In this document: piece by piece, positions 1 through 11,418 of the stretch
Position numbering within the stretch: position 1 is the stretch's first letter
Layout: the number at the start of each line of letters is the position of its first letter
Origin: Melampsora larici-populina 98AG31
Lineage: Eukaryota > Basidiomycota > Pucciniomycetes > Pucciniales > Melampsoraceae
DNA length: 64,000 nucleotides
Direction: 5' to 3'
Assembly (NCBI RefSeq): GCF_000204055.1
Contig: NW_006768782.1
Location: 881,079 to 945,078, forward strand
Notes under the pieces: generated by a model
Told to the model about the DNA's origin: nothing
Database searches by the model: none
The model's input: the letters and a program-made list of their open reading frames with translations, nothing else
Position numbers and translations under genes: made by a program

Positions 1-2
1 TG

Positions 3-617
3 GCGATAAGGAGACTGCCGGAAGCGGTAAGGACAGACCTAATAGAGTGGGAAGAAGTCTTGAGGAATTTCGAGAACCATAGGTTGATACCGAGGAAAGG
101 GGTAGAAAACGTAGGATGGGTCGGTGACGCATTGACGGGGTACGGGATAGGAGTGATAGTAGGAAAACATTGGACACAGTTGAAGTTTAAAGCAGGGTGG
201 AATAAAAGAGACAAGAAAGGTTTGAAGAGGGGTATCGCTTGGGCTGAGACGGTTGCCATACGAGTAGGCCTGGAAATGGTGAATGTGCTGCATAAGACGA
301 AAGGAAGGAGATTTCTAGCGATTACAGATAATACAGGAACTGAGGCGGTGATAAGGAATCAGAAATCGAGGGATCGGTCAGTGAATGATGAATGGAAGAA
401 GCTACAAAAACGTTTGACTTACTTGGGGTGTGAGCTAGAGGAGAAACACGTAGCATCAGGTGACAATAACGCAGATGCGCTATCAAGAGGAAAGAGGGGA
501 AAGAAATCGATACACTTCTACTTGCAACCGGACTTACCGAGCGACTTAACATCTTTACTAGAATACGAGAAGAGAAATGAAGACGAACTCAGGAGGGAAA
601 GAGAAAATCAGCTTTGA
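3..617 (+). CDS. Reverse transcriptase C-terminus and RNase H of YR retrotransposon copy 1 (5' partial)
   Basis: The reading frame is open from the window edge to a TGA at 617, so this is the tail of a longer polyprotein rather than a gene starting at the TTG near 60. The RNase H part has the four acidic positions expected for the DIRS/Ngaro type: GWVGDA, AWAETVAIR, TDNT and ADALSRGK. RNase H removes the RNA strand of the RNA-DNA hybrid during reverse transcription. No stop or frameshift interrupts this segment, unlike the equivalent junction in copy 2. It overlaps the following recombinase ORF by 41 bp in another frame. Confidence 0.85.
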   Translation, partial: AIRRLPEAVRTDLIEWEEVLRNFENHRLIPRKGVENVGWVGDALTGYGIGVIVGKHWTQLKFKAGWNKRDKKGLKRGIAWAETVAIRVGLEMVNVLHKTKGRRFLAITDNTGTEAVIRNQKSRDRSVNDEWKKLQKRLTYLGCELEEKHVASGDNNADALSRGKRGKKSIHFYLQPDLPSDLTSLLEYEKRNEDELRRERENQL

Positions 618-1041
618 CACATCGACAAAGATAGAAGGAACAGGTGAACAGAAGGAAAAAGTGACGGAGCACTTGGTGAAGGGAGCCTGGAAACCGGGTA
701 CGCTGAAAGGGTACAGTAGTGCGGTACAGAAGTTTAAGACCTATATTGAGAGCACGGGGAGAGAGTTCAAGAACGACGAGCCGATGGCGACAGAGGACGT
801 ATACGGTTTTATTGTGTGGGCAGGACCGTCGGAGGTGGGAAAGAAAACGGCTCCGGGGAGAGAATTAAAACCGAAGACCATATCAAAGTACTTGGCAGGA
901 TTGAGAGCTTGGCATATGGCAAAACACCATGAAGAACCGAAACTAGATAAGCAAATGGTGGACTGGTTAATAAAGTCAACGGAAAGATCAGAGGAAAAGA
1001 AAGAACTGACGAAGGAAGAGAAGTTGAACAGAGAGAAGAAG
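577..1041 (+). pseudogene. Tyrosine recombinase, N-terminal part (split by KDZ insertion)
   Basis: The ATG at 577 lies inside the end of the RNase H ORF. The product begins with a charged leader and then the SAM-like core-binding domain (WKPGTLKGYSSAV, FIVWAG, KTISKYLAGLRAWH), which aligns along its length with the intact recombinase of copy 2 (24012-25088). The frame runs without a break to EKKPIS and is then interrupted at 1049 by the KDZ element. Anything read beyond 1050 is transposon sequence. The catalytic half is at 17627-18331. Confidence 0.85.
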
Positions 1042-1049
1042 CCAATCAG
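1042..1049. repeat. 8-bp target site duplication, left copy
   Basis: CCAATCAG directly precedes the left inverted repeat and recurs directly after the right inverted repeat at 17627-17634. With one copy removed, the recombinase reading frame continues from KKPIS into VKDLF, matching the same place in copy 2. This fixes the insertion site. An 8-bp duplication is the length known for KDZ/Zisupton and hAT elements. Confidence 0.9.
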
Positions 1050-1357
1050 CACCTGCACGTGCACGTCCATACCAAACCCCATTCGGCCATACAGTGCATC
1101 CTATCACCAAATGAGGTTCGACGGCCTCTGCCAAGATGAATCATCCTCCTGAGAAGGATCTTGGGTAACCAGAGAAATGGCTAAGTTCCACTTTCTCTTA
1201 AGGGAGACCAACCCCGTGTAGTGTGATACTACAACCACACCATACCACCCTTAACCCACGCCCATACCCCCCTTCGAAGTCAAGCCACCCCCCTCAGCAC
1301 ATGCACCCCACCACCTTGAAACATAAACACCCCTCCCATACCACCCTTCATTTAACC
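1050..1357. repeat. KDZ element, left terminal inverted repeat
   Basis: It matches the reverse complement of 17324-17626 from the tip (CACCTGCACGTGCACGTCC) to CTTCATTTAACC, after which the two ends diverge. The differences I can see are five one-base indels, mostly in C runs, and about one substitution. The tip contains the palindrome GTGCAC. The inner part holds copies of CCATACCACCCTT, read as AAGGGTGGTATGG on the other strand. Confidence 0.92.
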
Positions 1358-1740
1358 ATACCCCTTCTAAGAAATTACCTCACCACTACCCCGGGTCCAC
1401 TACACCATCCTTCATCAAGCCCATACCGGCCCAAGAGATCAACTCACCACCCCGAACACACAAACCCACCACCTCAAAAACTTGTCAAACTATCATCAAG
1501 TTTCCCACCACGAAACAAAAACCCACCCCTAACCCCTCCACCCTCAAGCATACCCAGCTATACCGCACAACCTGTATAACACCTTGCCCGACCTCAAGCT
1601 TAGCAAACCCACCCATTCCTCACACATAACTTACACTAACACCACCACCCCTAAGAAAACCTCTGGTGGCTATCGTCATCTCCCATAAACACTTGTTAAA
1701 CACTTCCACCAACGCCTCACCTGGACATCTACCCTTCTCT

Positions 1741-4586
1741 ATGGCAAACACAATCCCAACCACCAACCTACTACTACCTCCTCCATTCGACCTCGTTGCT
1801 CCCGATTTGTCCAAACTTCAAGAGGCTCTTGATGCTCACGCTGAAGCAAACGGATACAAGATTGTCACTCGATCATCTGATTTAAAAAAAAACAAGATTC
1901 GCTACATCTGCCATCGATCTGGAGTCAAACCGTCTGAAAGCTCAACATCTCAGAAAACCGATTGTCCATTCGCCATCACTGCCTCCCAGGTCAAAGCACC
2001 CAATGTTCCAGATCACCTCCAGAAGATCGCTCTAGGCCCAAATACCACCAGTTCCCTTCCTCCAGTGGGTAGCTGGACAATCTACGTCAAACACCCTGGT
2101 CATAACCATGACCCAATAAACTCTAGAGTAAGTTCAATGGTTCGTTACTCGCACAACTTTCAAAAGTGAATCTCATAACATTTACTACCCATCTCTAGCC
2201 ACCAAAGACAAAGGCTGTGGTTGCAGAGAGCTTAACAGAGATCAAGCAGCGATCTAATCTGGTCAGTTATCTCTGTGTATTCCTTTATGACTCATTTGAC
2301 TCAAACTTCTACCTCTTTACCACCTCTAGATTTCCAACAAGCTGTCTCTGCTTTCAGACGTTGATCGCTCACAAGCCCTAGCCGAGATTGAACAAGTTCT
2401 TGAAAAGTATTACCAGGCACCCACTCACGATCAGGCACCCAGTATTCCCTCAGAACATCAAAAACCGACACCCATTGTATGTTCAATCCCACCAACCAGC
2501 TCAACCACTTTAACAACCACTGCAACAATCGATCAAGTAAGTCATGGAGAAAACATTATAACATCACCCAGAGCTATGGACTGACTCAATCTCCCCTCAT
2601 TTTCAAAGCATCGTGATCCTCTTTCCCCCAAGAAGAAGCGCAAACAGACCAAACTCAACACCATTTCAGTTCACAACCAAGGATCAAATGGCAACTTAGC
2701 TCCTTCATTTCTTCAGCCTCCATCACCTCCACAAACGAATCCGGTCATGTCTACGTTGAGAAACGAAATAAATCAAAACCTGAACTCAACCACAATCACA
2801 TCAGAAGGGGTCAGTTAAGCAATCAGCTTCTGTAACATCCCTTACACCTACTCACTAGATATGTATGTACTCACACAATTCAGACTACGGCTCCTCCCCC
2901 AAAGAAGAAGCACAAGAAGATCAAAAACCCAGATCAAACGGTATCGTTCAAGTTAGATTTAGAATCACATCACAGCTCTGATAGGTCAATGCGAAATTCA
3001 TCACCTCCAAAACCCAGCCAAACTTGCCTCCGGGAACCATCAACACGCTCAGCTGAAAAAATTCAAACAGCCCTACATCTGACCTCCCCAGCACATGAAG
3101 TCGATATACCTACTCAGCTTCCTTCTCAACCAATCCCAATTCACTCAAGCATTTCCGATCATCTCAGTGGCTTGGTTGACTATGATTCAGAACCTCTTGT
3201 AAGTAACCTTCAAGTTGTCCTTCTCCACAATACACTACAACTGAAATATGTATTATAGGCTTCTACCCACTTATCGCAGGCTTCAACTCCTCTGAGTCAC
3301 CCTACTGATCCAGCACTGGAGCCCATGGCAAGTCAGCTTTCACCAAACGATCTTCCACCTGCGGATCCAATGTCTTTGGTTAGTACTCAAATGAAACCAG
3401 TGCTCAACGCTTGAAAGCGCCCATCAACTTACAGCCTGATTTCCATAGTTTTCTCCACCCGGCGGTCATCAGGACGATGGCGACGAAAGTTTCAAAATTG
3501 AAAGTTTGATTCCACCCACTACAGACCCGAACCCCTGTACCACACCCACACCCGATTTACCCCCCGTTCCAACTTCCATATCACCTGTGAGTCGCATGCT
3601 TCCTTTTGCATGTGCTATCACTCAAACCTGATGCATGGTGTAGGTAAAGGTAAACCAAAAACGGTCGGTCAGGTCAAGCTTCAATCAGGAAGGTGACACT
3701 GGAGATCAAAGGACCACCCTTCGAAAGTCTACAAGGAACCAGCCAGACTCATCTCATCATACACTTCGGAAGTCCACCAGGAACAAGAAGAACTTGTCAT
3801 TAGTTGGTAGTGGGAAGCCTAAACACCAGCGCACCACAAAAAAAGTGTGTATGTTGCCCATCTACATCTTCCTCAAGAATTTGAAAGAAAGACTGACCAT
3901 GTTATGTGATTGCATAGGACAATCGCGTGCCCATTTGGCTCCACGACTACATCTCTGAGGTTGGTGACCCTGTTGGCGATGGACACTGCGGCTATCGAGC
4001 AATTGCAATGTCCTTAGGTCGAAGTGAAGATAACTGGCGCTCAGTATGTGAAGAACTGGTATCCGAACTGCAGTCAAAACGTGAATTCTACGAATGTCAC
4101 CTTAAGAAACGAAGCAAAGGGTACGGCGATGTACTTCAGCACATCAAAGACATCCAAACGGACAGGGACGAAGTTTTGGACACCCCGTCATTATGGCTCA
4201 ATTCACCTAGGTTGATGTATATCATCGCCACTACTTACAAGAGGCTCTTTTGCATTTATGGTAAATGTGTCGATGACAGTTTTTCAGCCCTGCCCCTGGA
4301 TGGTTCCGTGAATGATCACAATCCCATCTTTCTTTGTTACGATCACAAGGGTGTACATTTTTTGTCACTTTCTATCTCTTCCCCTATTTCAATCATCCCC
4401 ATACCAAAACCATGGCAAGAATGGTACAAGCTTGCGTCCCCAGAGGCCATCACTTGGGCTGATAGATACCAAATTCAGTTTGGTATCTTTGATCAATCCA
4501 TCAAGCCGATCATAGTTACAGAAAATCCAATGTTGTATTCCTCCCGCAATCAGCCTGTAGAGTTACATTCTTCCTCCGATTTGTAA
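1741..4586 (+). CDS. FAR1-like DNA-binding and OTU cysteine protease domain protein (multi-exon)
   Basis: The first exon, from ATG 1741, encodes a FAR1/WRKY-GCM1-like zinc-binding domain (YICHRS, TDCPFAI, HPGHNHD). A donor follows at about 2130. Short exons then give a helical stretch (SNKLSLLSDVDRSQALAEIEQ), Lys/Pro-rich linkers with KKKRK- and KKKHKK-type basic motifs, and two LRKSTRN repeats near 3730-3790. The last exon (from about 3919) is an OTU domain: catalytic Asp/Cys in DGHCGYRAI and a late His in GVHFLSL. OTU domains usually remove ubiquitin; FAR1-like domains bind DNA. The protein may act on transposon chromatin or silencing, which is inference. I did not resolve every splice site. 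Confidence 0.72.
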
Positions 4587-4860
4587 ATCTCAATGTAGTG
4601 TCAATAGTATTTACTGTTTCATCATTCCACTTGACACATAACTTGACATGTAAGTATGTCTATTGATTGATCTATTGATTGAGTGCGTACATATATGTTA
4701 TCGATTAGTTGTGGTGAGTATCAATATGTCACACCGGCCACCTCAACTGTCAAGAAGCCTTTTACAGGGCGTGAAAGGCGTAGCTTCATGTTCAGAGGTA
4801 TGTGTATACAACCCCAATTGAAATTCAAACCACTACACTTCACTTCACTTTTAAACCAAG

Positions 4861-7800
4861 ATGGCTCGATTCAAAGGACGCCACAAAACCTTTCATCCTC
4901 AAAGACCTTATTGGCTCAAGCCCCCCAAGACCGCTTTACAGAAGGCCCATTTCAACCGCATGCTCGCCGCCGTCCTTGCACAATCAAACCGACTTGCAGC
5001 TCAAATTCGCCACGATCAGAATCACGGTGGTCTCGACGGTGACGATGAACCGCTCTTACCAGAAGAAATCTGCGACCACCTTCCTCATCCGGATTTCATC
5101 GAGGAGATATATCGCGAAAGAATTGAAGAAGAGCGACGTCAACGTGTTCTCCTTCTGGAAAGGTCATCACCTGAAATGTTTGATGCGTACATCGAATGTC
5201 ATCTCAAGACTTCTGAATGGGGGAATCCAGTGCTTTGGGACTTCAATCACAAGCCTGCGTGTAACTGCCCACCTAGTCAATGGCGGGTAAGACAAGTGGA
5301 TCTCATTGACATTTTATGTAAGTATCACTCATGTCTTAATTGAAGTGATGTCTTCTATTATATCACTGATACCTACATTACACCTCCAAACGCTGGTAAG
5401 TCCGACGCAAGGCTAGCATTCGATTCTGTTCATGTCACAAAAGTGATCTAACCAGGCTGATCCTCATGGGATACATTGGCGGCTCACCAAAGTATCCTGT
5501 GACAGCTTTTTCCATAAGACTCCTCCGATTCTACCATGTCATATGGAAATATTGTACAACACGGGTGGCCCCATTCGCGCGAGGCCTGGACGAGTTTCTG
5601 GATGCGTTCAATCCACTCATGCTCACCAAGAGCGATCAGGTATGACATTTTTTTTCACTATCAACCATTAACACACAACAAAATTAACACCTTGTTTTAC
5701 TCCTATTGTTTTTTAGCCTTGTCAATGGCACACACCTTTGTACTGGGCGATCGACACGTATCGAATGATGCTTACAATGACGGAATCCGTCCTGGATACT
5801 CAACTACAACTTACCACCCTGGACAAGCTAGCTGAAAACTGCCCTCGGTGCTTTGGGCCTCCGGTTATGAGCGGTCTCATCTTATCTGAGCCGGACATCA
5901 TTGTTTGCCTCGATGGGAATTTCCAACATCGAAGGCATATAAGTGCTGGAACCAAAGCGGCCAAGACTCTGACGAAAATGCCAAAGCTGTTTATTCCGGA
6001 TCAGCAAGTCACTGAAATGGAACAACGACTTTCCGGTATGTCGGACAACGACTTTGTAAGTACTGATTCATATTTTCAAATGAGAAAAAAAATGACAAAT
6101 TTCTGGTTAATATGTTTCTATCCTATGCAGCAAGCGTGTGCCAACCAGCACACTGCAGCCAATGATACTCGCGGCAAGGGCCACTGGGCCGGATGCGATG
6201 AAACCGGTCTCATGGCAATGACTTGCCGTCATGACCACCCGCTTCGATATACAAATATAGTTCAAAGCGGGGAAAAGTGGGGTGAAGTGTCTTATAACCA
6301 GTGAGACAGACAGAGAGTCTGACTATATCATTGGTTTGTTCGATTGCCACTAGGCTCCATTATTCCTATACGCTGATCAATTGGATCTTGACTGTAACTG
6401 TGGATCTTGGTATTGATCCACAGCGGTTAGGCTTTTTGTATGACATAGGTTGTACAATTGAGAATGGGATTGTAAAGGTATGTTAGCACAAGCTAATTAT
6501 TCAATCAGTTATGGAATCAATACCTGATATCTTCAACCAGCGCGAAATGTTTGTAGAAGAACGGCGGCTTGGAAGACTGAAGTTTGGTACTAGTGTCTTC
6601 CACGCATATGTTCATCGATGGGCTTGCCAGCTGCTGTGGAATCCGAGGCTCAACGTGGGTTGGGGACTTTCTGACGGGGAAGGGTGTGAGAGAAATTGGA
6701 TGGATCTTGTGCCACTGGTGGCACCTTTACGATATTCAACGCCACAACATCGAGTTAACGCGATCAGCATGAAGGCCGACCACTGCAACTTCCATCGCCG
6801 TCACCATGCAGGTGCGTGATGAATTTGGTTGTAATTCTTCCATCAAGATACTGACAGATATCTACCAGCCCGAAATCTTGTCCGCAGAAAGAAGGAGGTA
6901 CATGCAAGGCTTCATGATGCGGAGCAGACACTCACCACCCTTGAGACTCCAGATGAAGAGTACCCTGGCCACGATTCTCATTTCTTTGAGAACTTGTGGA
7001 ATACTCGAAAGGCCCATGACCTGGACGCAATGAACAAGCAGAAGAGTCGTAAAAAGGAAATGATTGCAGTTTTACTGGGCTTAGAGGAGGAGCTCATAGG
7101 TGCTTGGTGATATCGTTTCATGCCTTTATTGTCGTATACAGCTGTTTACTCTGCTGGACTCTATCTCCCTCAATATCAGCGAACGACTTCGGACAATCCA
7201 AGCAACCCGACGAAGGGCCCGAACGGACGCTGACAACAATGAACTCATGGCTCTACCAGGGACGGTTGTAGATGTAGAAGAGCAGATTGAGGGTGTTGCA
7301 ACCGCGTTAGGAGGTGTTGCGTTTAGAGCTTTGGCGGGTGCGACTGGTGAGTTCTTTCCAATATAACTTATGAAGCCCAGCTAACATATCGTTCTTTGTG
7401 TCTCATAAAAGACAACAAAACTAATGCATTGATAGCCATATCAATTGCACGAAGTAACCTTTATGAGGCCAGAGTTGGCCTCACTGAATCCAGGCTACGC
7501 CGCCATCAGAATACTGGTAAGTGTTTAATATGTACACTTGTGTCATCTCATACTGACTTGACACTTCTCAATGAAATTGATAGGGCAGCGAGCTGCGCAA
7601 TACAATGCGCGTCAAGACAGCAAGAAGACTGCCAACCTACGCGTGAAGTACCAAACCTATGAGCGCAAAGTTCAAAAGTACCATACCGATTTTCCAAGGG
7701 CGGTACGTGTTCAACTCCCTGACCTTGTCACGGTCATGCGAATGTCATTAGAGGATAATTTCTGGAATCGGGGTGAGGTGGATGAAGAAGAGCACGGTGA

Positions 7801-8371
7801 TCATGCTGATAAGTTTAGAGCTGGTATAGACGCAACCCTACTGCAAAGGAGGGCGGTCGAGGAGCTGAGACGCATTGCCAGGGAAGTCCGTCAGATGATG
7901 GGTTGGGCATTTGAATATTATGAACAAATCATTTCATTTAAAACGCAATTAGAACAAGGTGGGTGAGCGCACTTCTATGTTGACATTCCAATGTAAAACT
8001 GATACCACCTGCCTGCAATTTCAGAAGGCGATCTAGCCTGTCAGACTAGGAAGAGGTCTCTACACAGCATCATAACGAGGAGATGCTGCAAGCTGTGGAA
8101 GAATTGAAGCCGAGACCTGAAGCATGAGCTTCAGGAGACTCGTGCATATCTGGATGATTGTGCTGAGCTAGATGAGGCTTTGGAGGTGTCTTGGGGTAGG
8201 GTGTGCGTCTGGGCTGGGCAAGAGTGGATGAATCTTGGAGGTGCTCTTGTAATTCGAGCTGAGGAGCCCGACGAGTATGAGGAACAAGAAGATCACATGT
8301 ATGACCATCTATATGACATGAATGGTGAGGTTCTATATGACATGAACCGTGACCTGTTAGGCTATGAGTAG
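4861..8371 (+). CDS. KDZ (CxC-type) transposase, multi-exon
   Basis: ATG 4861 starts an N-terminal region with a cysteine cluster (PACNCPPSQWRVRQVDLIDI), then MGYIGGSPKYP, typical of CxC-type KDZ transposases. The RNase H-fold core follows in order: VCLDGNFQHRR, GCDETGLMAMTCRHD, FLYDIGCTIENG and, at the end, WGLSDGEGCERNW. These supply the conserved Asp residues and a terminal Glu. Next come FGTSVFHAYVHRWACQ and coiled-coil-rich C-terminal exons ending in LLGYE. About nine introns of 60-130 bp break the ORF; the first junction (5320-5460) I could not place exactly. No in-exon stop or frameshift was found, so the enzyme may be active. It would cut and join the element ends. Confidence 0.85.
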
Positions 8372-9801
8372 AGAAGTGTGTAGTATACATTTACTTCATT
8401 CCTATAAACATCTATATCCTTGTATAAATATTATGAAATATTGTCTCATGATAAATACATTCCTGAGATGCCATTCCTTGAACAAAGCAATGAAGACTAT
8501 GTGCATGATCCCATATATATCATGAAAGGTTACATGTTTGTATTATAAGAAAATTGGATCACCTCTGGCAACTATTTGAAATGGATCATTTCTTACCAGG
8601 TTGTTTCATTTTTAACTGGATTTCTAGTTGAGGTTAGTGCACGCAAAGCTATTAATAAACTTTGCAAGACTCACATCAACATCAAAAAAAAACATGTTGA
8701 TAAACTGTGGCATTATGTTTGGGTTGGTTGATTAGGGGGGTGGTTGGCATGTGGGTTGATTTGACTCACACCATTTGGTGAAATCTTTGTATCATAGGAT
8801 GGCATCACATCCATTCATTATCAAATTGATCACAAATGTCTTGAACTGGTCACAAGAAACTGCATTACATGTAGATTTATCATATGGTTATATTATATCA
8901 TTTGACTTTGATTTGTTCTTACATTTGGTGATCAATGGAATAACCGCCAGATAAAAGATCACACGCAGAATATAGTCCTAAAACTGATGAAGTTAAATAC
9001 CCTGAACTGATAAATCTAATAGGAATTGGTGCAAGGTTTTGATTTAATTCTTTGATTGAATAAAACAATTGAGTAATTAATGGATCAGTTATATTTATAT
9101 AAATCAATAGCCCTTCATTGAAGTCTTTGGTGGAATCTATGAAACTAGGTTGGGGCAAATTGTAAGGTGGATCATATAAAGTCTCAATCCAATCATGCAT
9201 TGATTCTAGTGAAGTGTTTGGTAAAGGTGATAATTTGACCATGAGTGTCTGTTGGTGATTGATGATGCATTGTAAGGACTTTATTGAGTTATCACTGTCA
9301 AGATAGATCAAGATAGAGGTGGAGTTCGTTTTTGCATTGAGGAATGGAATGAGGAATGAACCAAGTCTTACTGATTATGGTGTGCTGGAGCTGGTGCTGA
9401 TCCTGGGTTGTCAGTAGCACTCTTTCTTGAGCTATCACTGTCCAGATAGAATCCAGATAGAAGTGAAGTTGGTTTTGGGTTTGAAGATTGGATCCAGAAA
9501 TGACAGAAGACTCACTGCTGATTACCTGCTGGGGCTGGTGATCAGTGGGTAGCACTGGTTCTATTCATTCTTGAAACTCAAAAATTTGGTGAAAGATGAT
9601 GGATATTGATGTGATTGGAATTGGACTTCAGGTTGATGAAGACTACAAACAATATCAAATAGTTGCTCAAGCAAGTTAAACAAAAGTTCATCACGCTGGA
9701 AGCCAGTGTAATTAAGGAGTTTATAAGGGATCAACACAGGGTTAAACCAATGTTGATCACGCTGAACATGAACAAAGTATATGAACAAAGTTTCAATATG
9801 C

Positions 9802-10432
9802 CCTTATAATCTCCTCTTGGCCAAGGGAGAATATATGTGAGCCATTAGGATTAACACAGTGGTTAACTCCTCATCCCTTATCATCTCCTTGCACCATTAC
9901 CAGAGTATAAAGGATAACTTAAGTTGATCACGCTGAACAAAAACATAGCACCCTGAACACAAACAAAGTATCAAGGTCACCCTGAACAAAAACTGGGCAA
10001 GCCACAAAGAAAGTATCAATATTTCTATTCCCTTATAATCTCCTAATGGCAAAAGCAGATTATAAGGAGATTATAAGGTATTCAGATTGACACACTGGTT
10101 AACTCCTAAATCGGATATAATGCCCTTTCCAATTAGGATATTCTAAGGTATTAACACTTGACACACAGTGTTAAACCTATGTTGATCACACCGTGATATC
10201 TGATATCAACATAGTTGCCATATCAATTCTATTCGATTATAATCTCCTTATTAAAATACGAGATTAGATTAGGATGAACTGGGTGGTAAGTACAAACTCC
10301 TATTAACTTATAATCTCCTTATCTTATAAGGTAACTTGGAAATACCAAGTTACGCACTTTATGAGATTCAACACCTTAAGCACTTTATGAGAATCATTCA
10401 TCAAGCAATACCTTATAATCTCATTATAAGGC
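9802..10432. repeat. Cluster of CTTATAATCTCC motifs in both orientations
   Basis: Variants of CCTTATAATCTCCTTA occur at about 9802, 9876, 10030, 10235, 10306 and 10411, and on the other strand as AGGAGATTATAAGG near 10058. Several pair with an adjacent inverted copy, for example CCTTATAATCTCATTATAAGG near 10411, and could form hairpins. Function is unknown. Confidence 0.7.
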
Positions 10433-10456
10433 AAGGAAAAGAATTAACATGTTATG

Positions 10457-11116
10457 CACCTAATGAGAATCTTCATCATACTTCATACTTAACATTCAAT
10501 GTTAAGCCATGATGACCAGTCTGTTTGATATGTGAGTTTGGACTCTCAAAAGTAAGTATATTTTGCATTGGACCTGAGTGGACCAAAACAAAGAAATGAA
10601 CCAAGTGACAACAATCACAAAGAAAACAAAGAGTGAACCAAGAGCCCCTGAATGTTAGAACACCAACAACTTATAGGCCCAATTATATACATAAACACCT
10701 TATAGGCCCAATTATATACATAAAGAATACTATTAGAAAATTGAATGTAACCATTTCACTGGATATGAATCAAATCTTCCACTGCACACCTAATGAGAAT
10801 CTTCATCATACTTCATACTTAACATTCAATGTTAAGCCATGATGACCAGTCTGTTTGATATGTGAGTTTGGACTCTCAAAAGTAAGTATATTTTGCATTG
10901 GACCTGAGTGGACGAAAACAAAGAAATGAACCAATTGACAACAATCACAAAGAAAACAAAGAGTGAACCAAGAGCCCCTGAATGTTAGAACACCAACAAC
11001 TTACAGGCCCAATTATATACATCAACACCTTATAGGCCCAATTATATACATAAATAATACTTTTAGAAATTTGAATGTAACCATTTCACGGGATATAAAT
11101 CAAATCTTCCACTGGA
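10457..11116. repeat. 330-bp tandem duplication
   Basis: Two adjacent units of 330 bp start at 10457 and 10787 with CACCTAATGAGAATC and differ at only a few positions. Each unit itself contains a ~34-bp doubled piece (TTATAGGCCCAATTATATAC). The near identity of the units suggests recent duplication. Small ORFs in the units are not convincing. Confidence 0.9.
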
Positions 11117-11418
11117 CCACCTCAAGTATGGTGTTTGCGGATTCCTTTCATCAGGGGTAGTATCTGACCTAACCCCCACAACTTGTTTATGATCATTTGG
11201 GTGGCAAGGTTTACTATTTAATTTCTTGTTGGGCGCGGGATGTTATTTTATATTTATACTCAAAAGTCACCTTCTGGAATAGCTTAACCATTGTTTGTGG
11301 GCACACCTGACAACAAAAAGTTCATAAGACAACAAGAAGAAAACATGAATGTATTATTTCGAAAATGATGACTTGATACCACAACCAACATTAGAAAATG
11401 TGTTCTTTTACTTGTAAA

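Larger units (their letters stand above)
8372..11418. other. Non-coding centre of the KDZ element
   Basis: This is about 3 kb of AT-rich sequence between the convergent transposase and TET/JBP genes. No convincing gene is seen; the open frames at 8919-9788 on the minus strand are low-complexity and lack a recognisable domain. Near 9288 and 9430 a roughly 60-bp block (TATCACTGTC-AGATAGA) is duplicated. The phrase GTTGATCACGCTGAAC recurs near 9750 and 9925. The right half holds the palindromic motif cluster and the 330-bp tandem duplication listed separately. Confidence 0.7.

Noticed and set aside
1223..1579. Open frame rich in Pro, His and Thr inside the left KDZ end.
   Set aside because: It is a product of the C-rich subterminal composition and is partly the inverted repeat; the mirrored right end gives equivalent frames.
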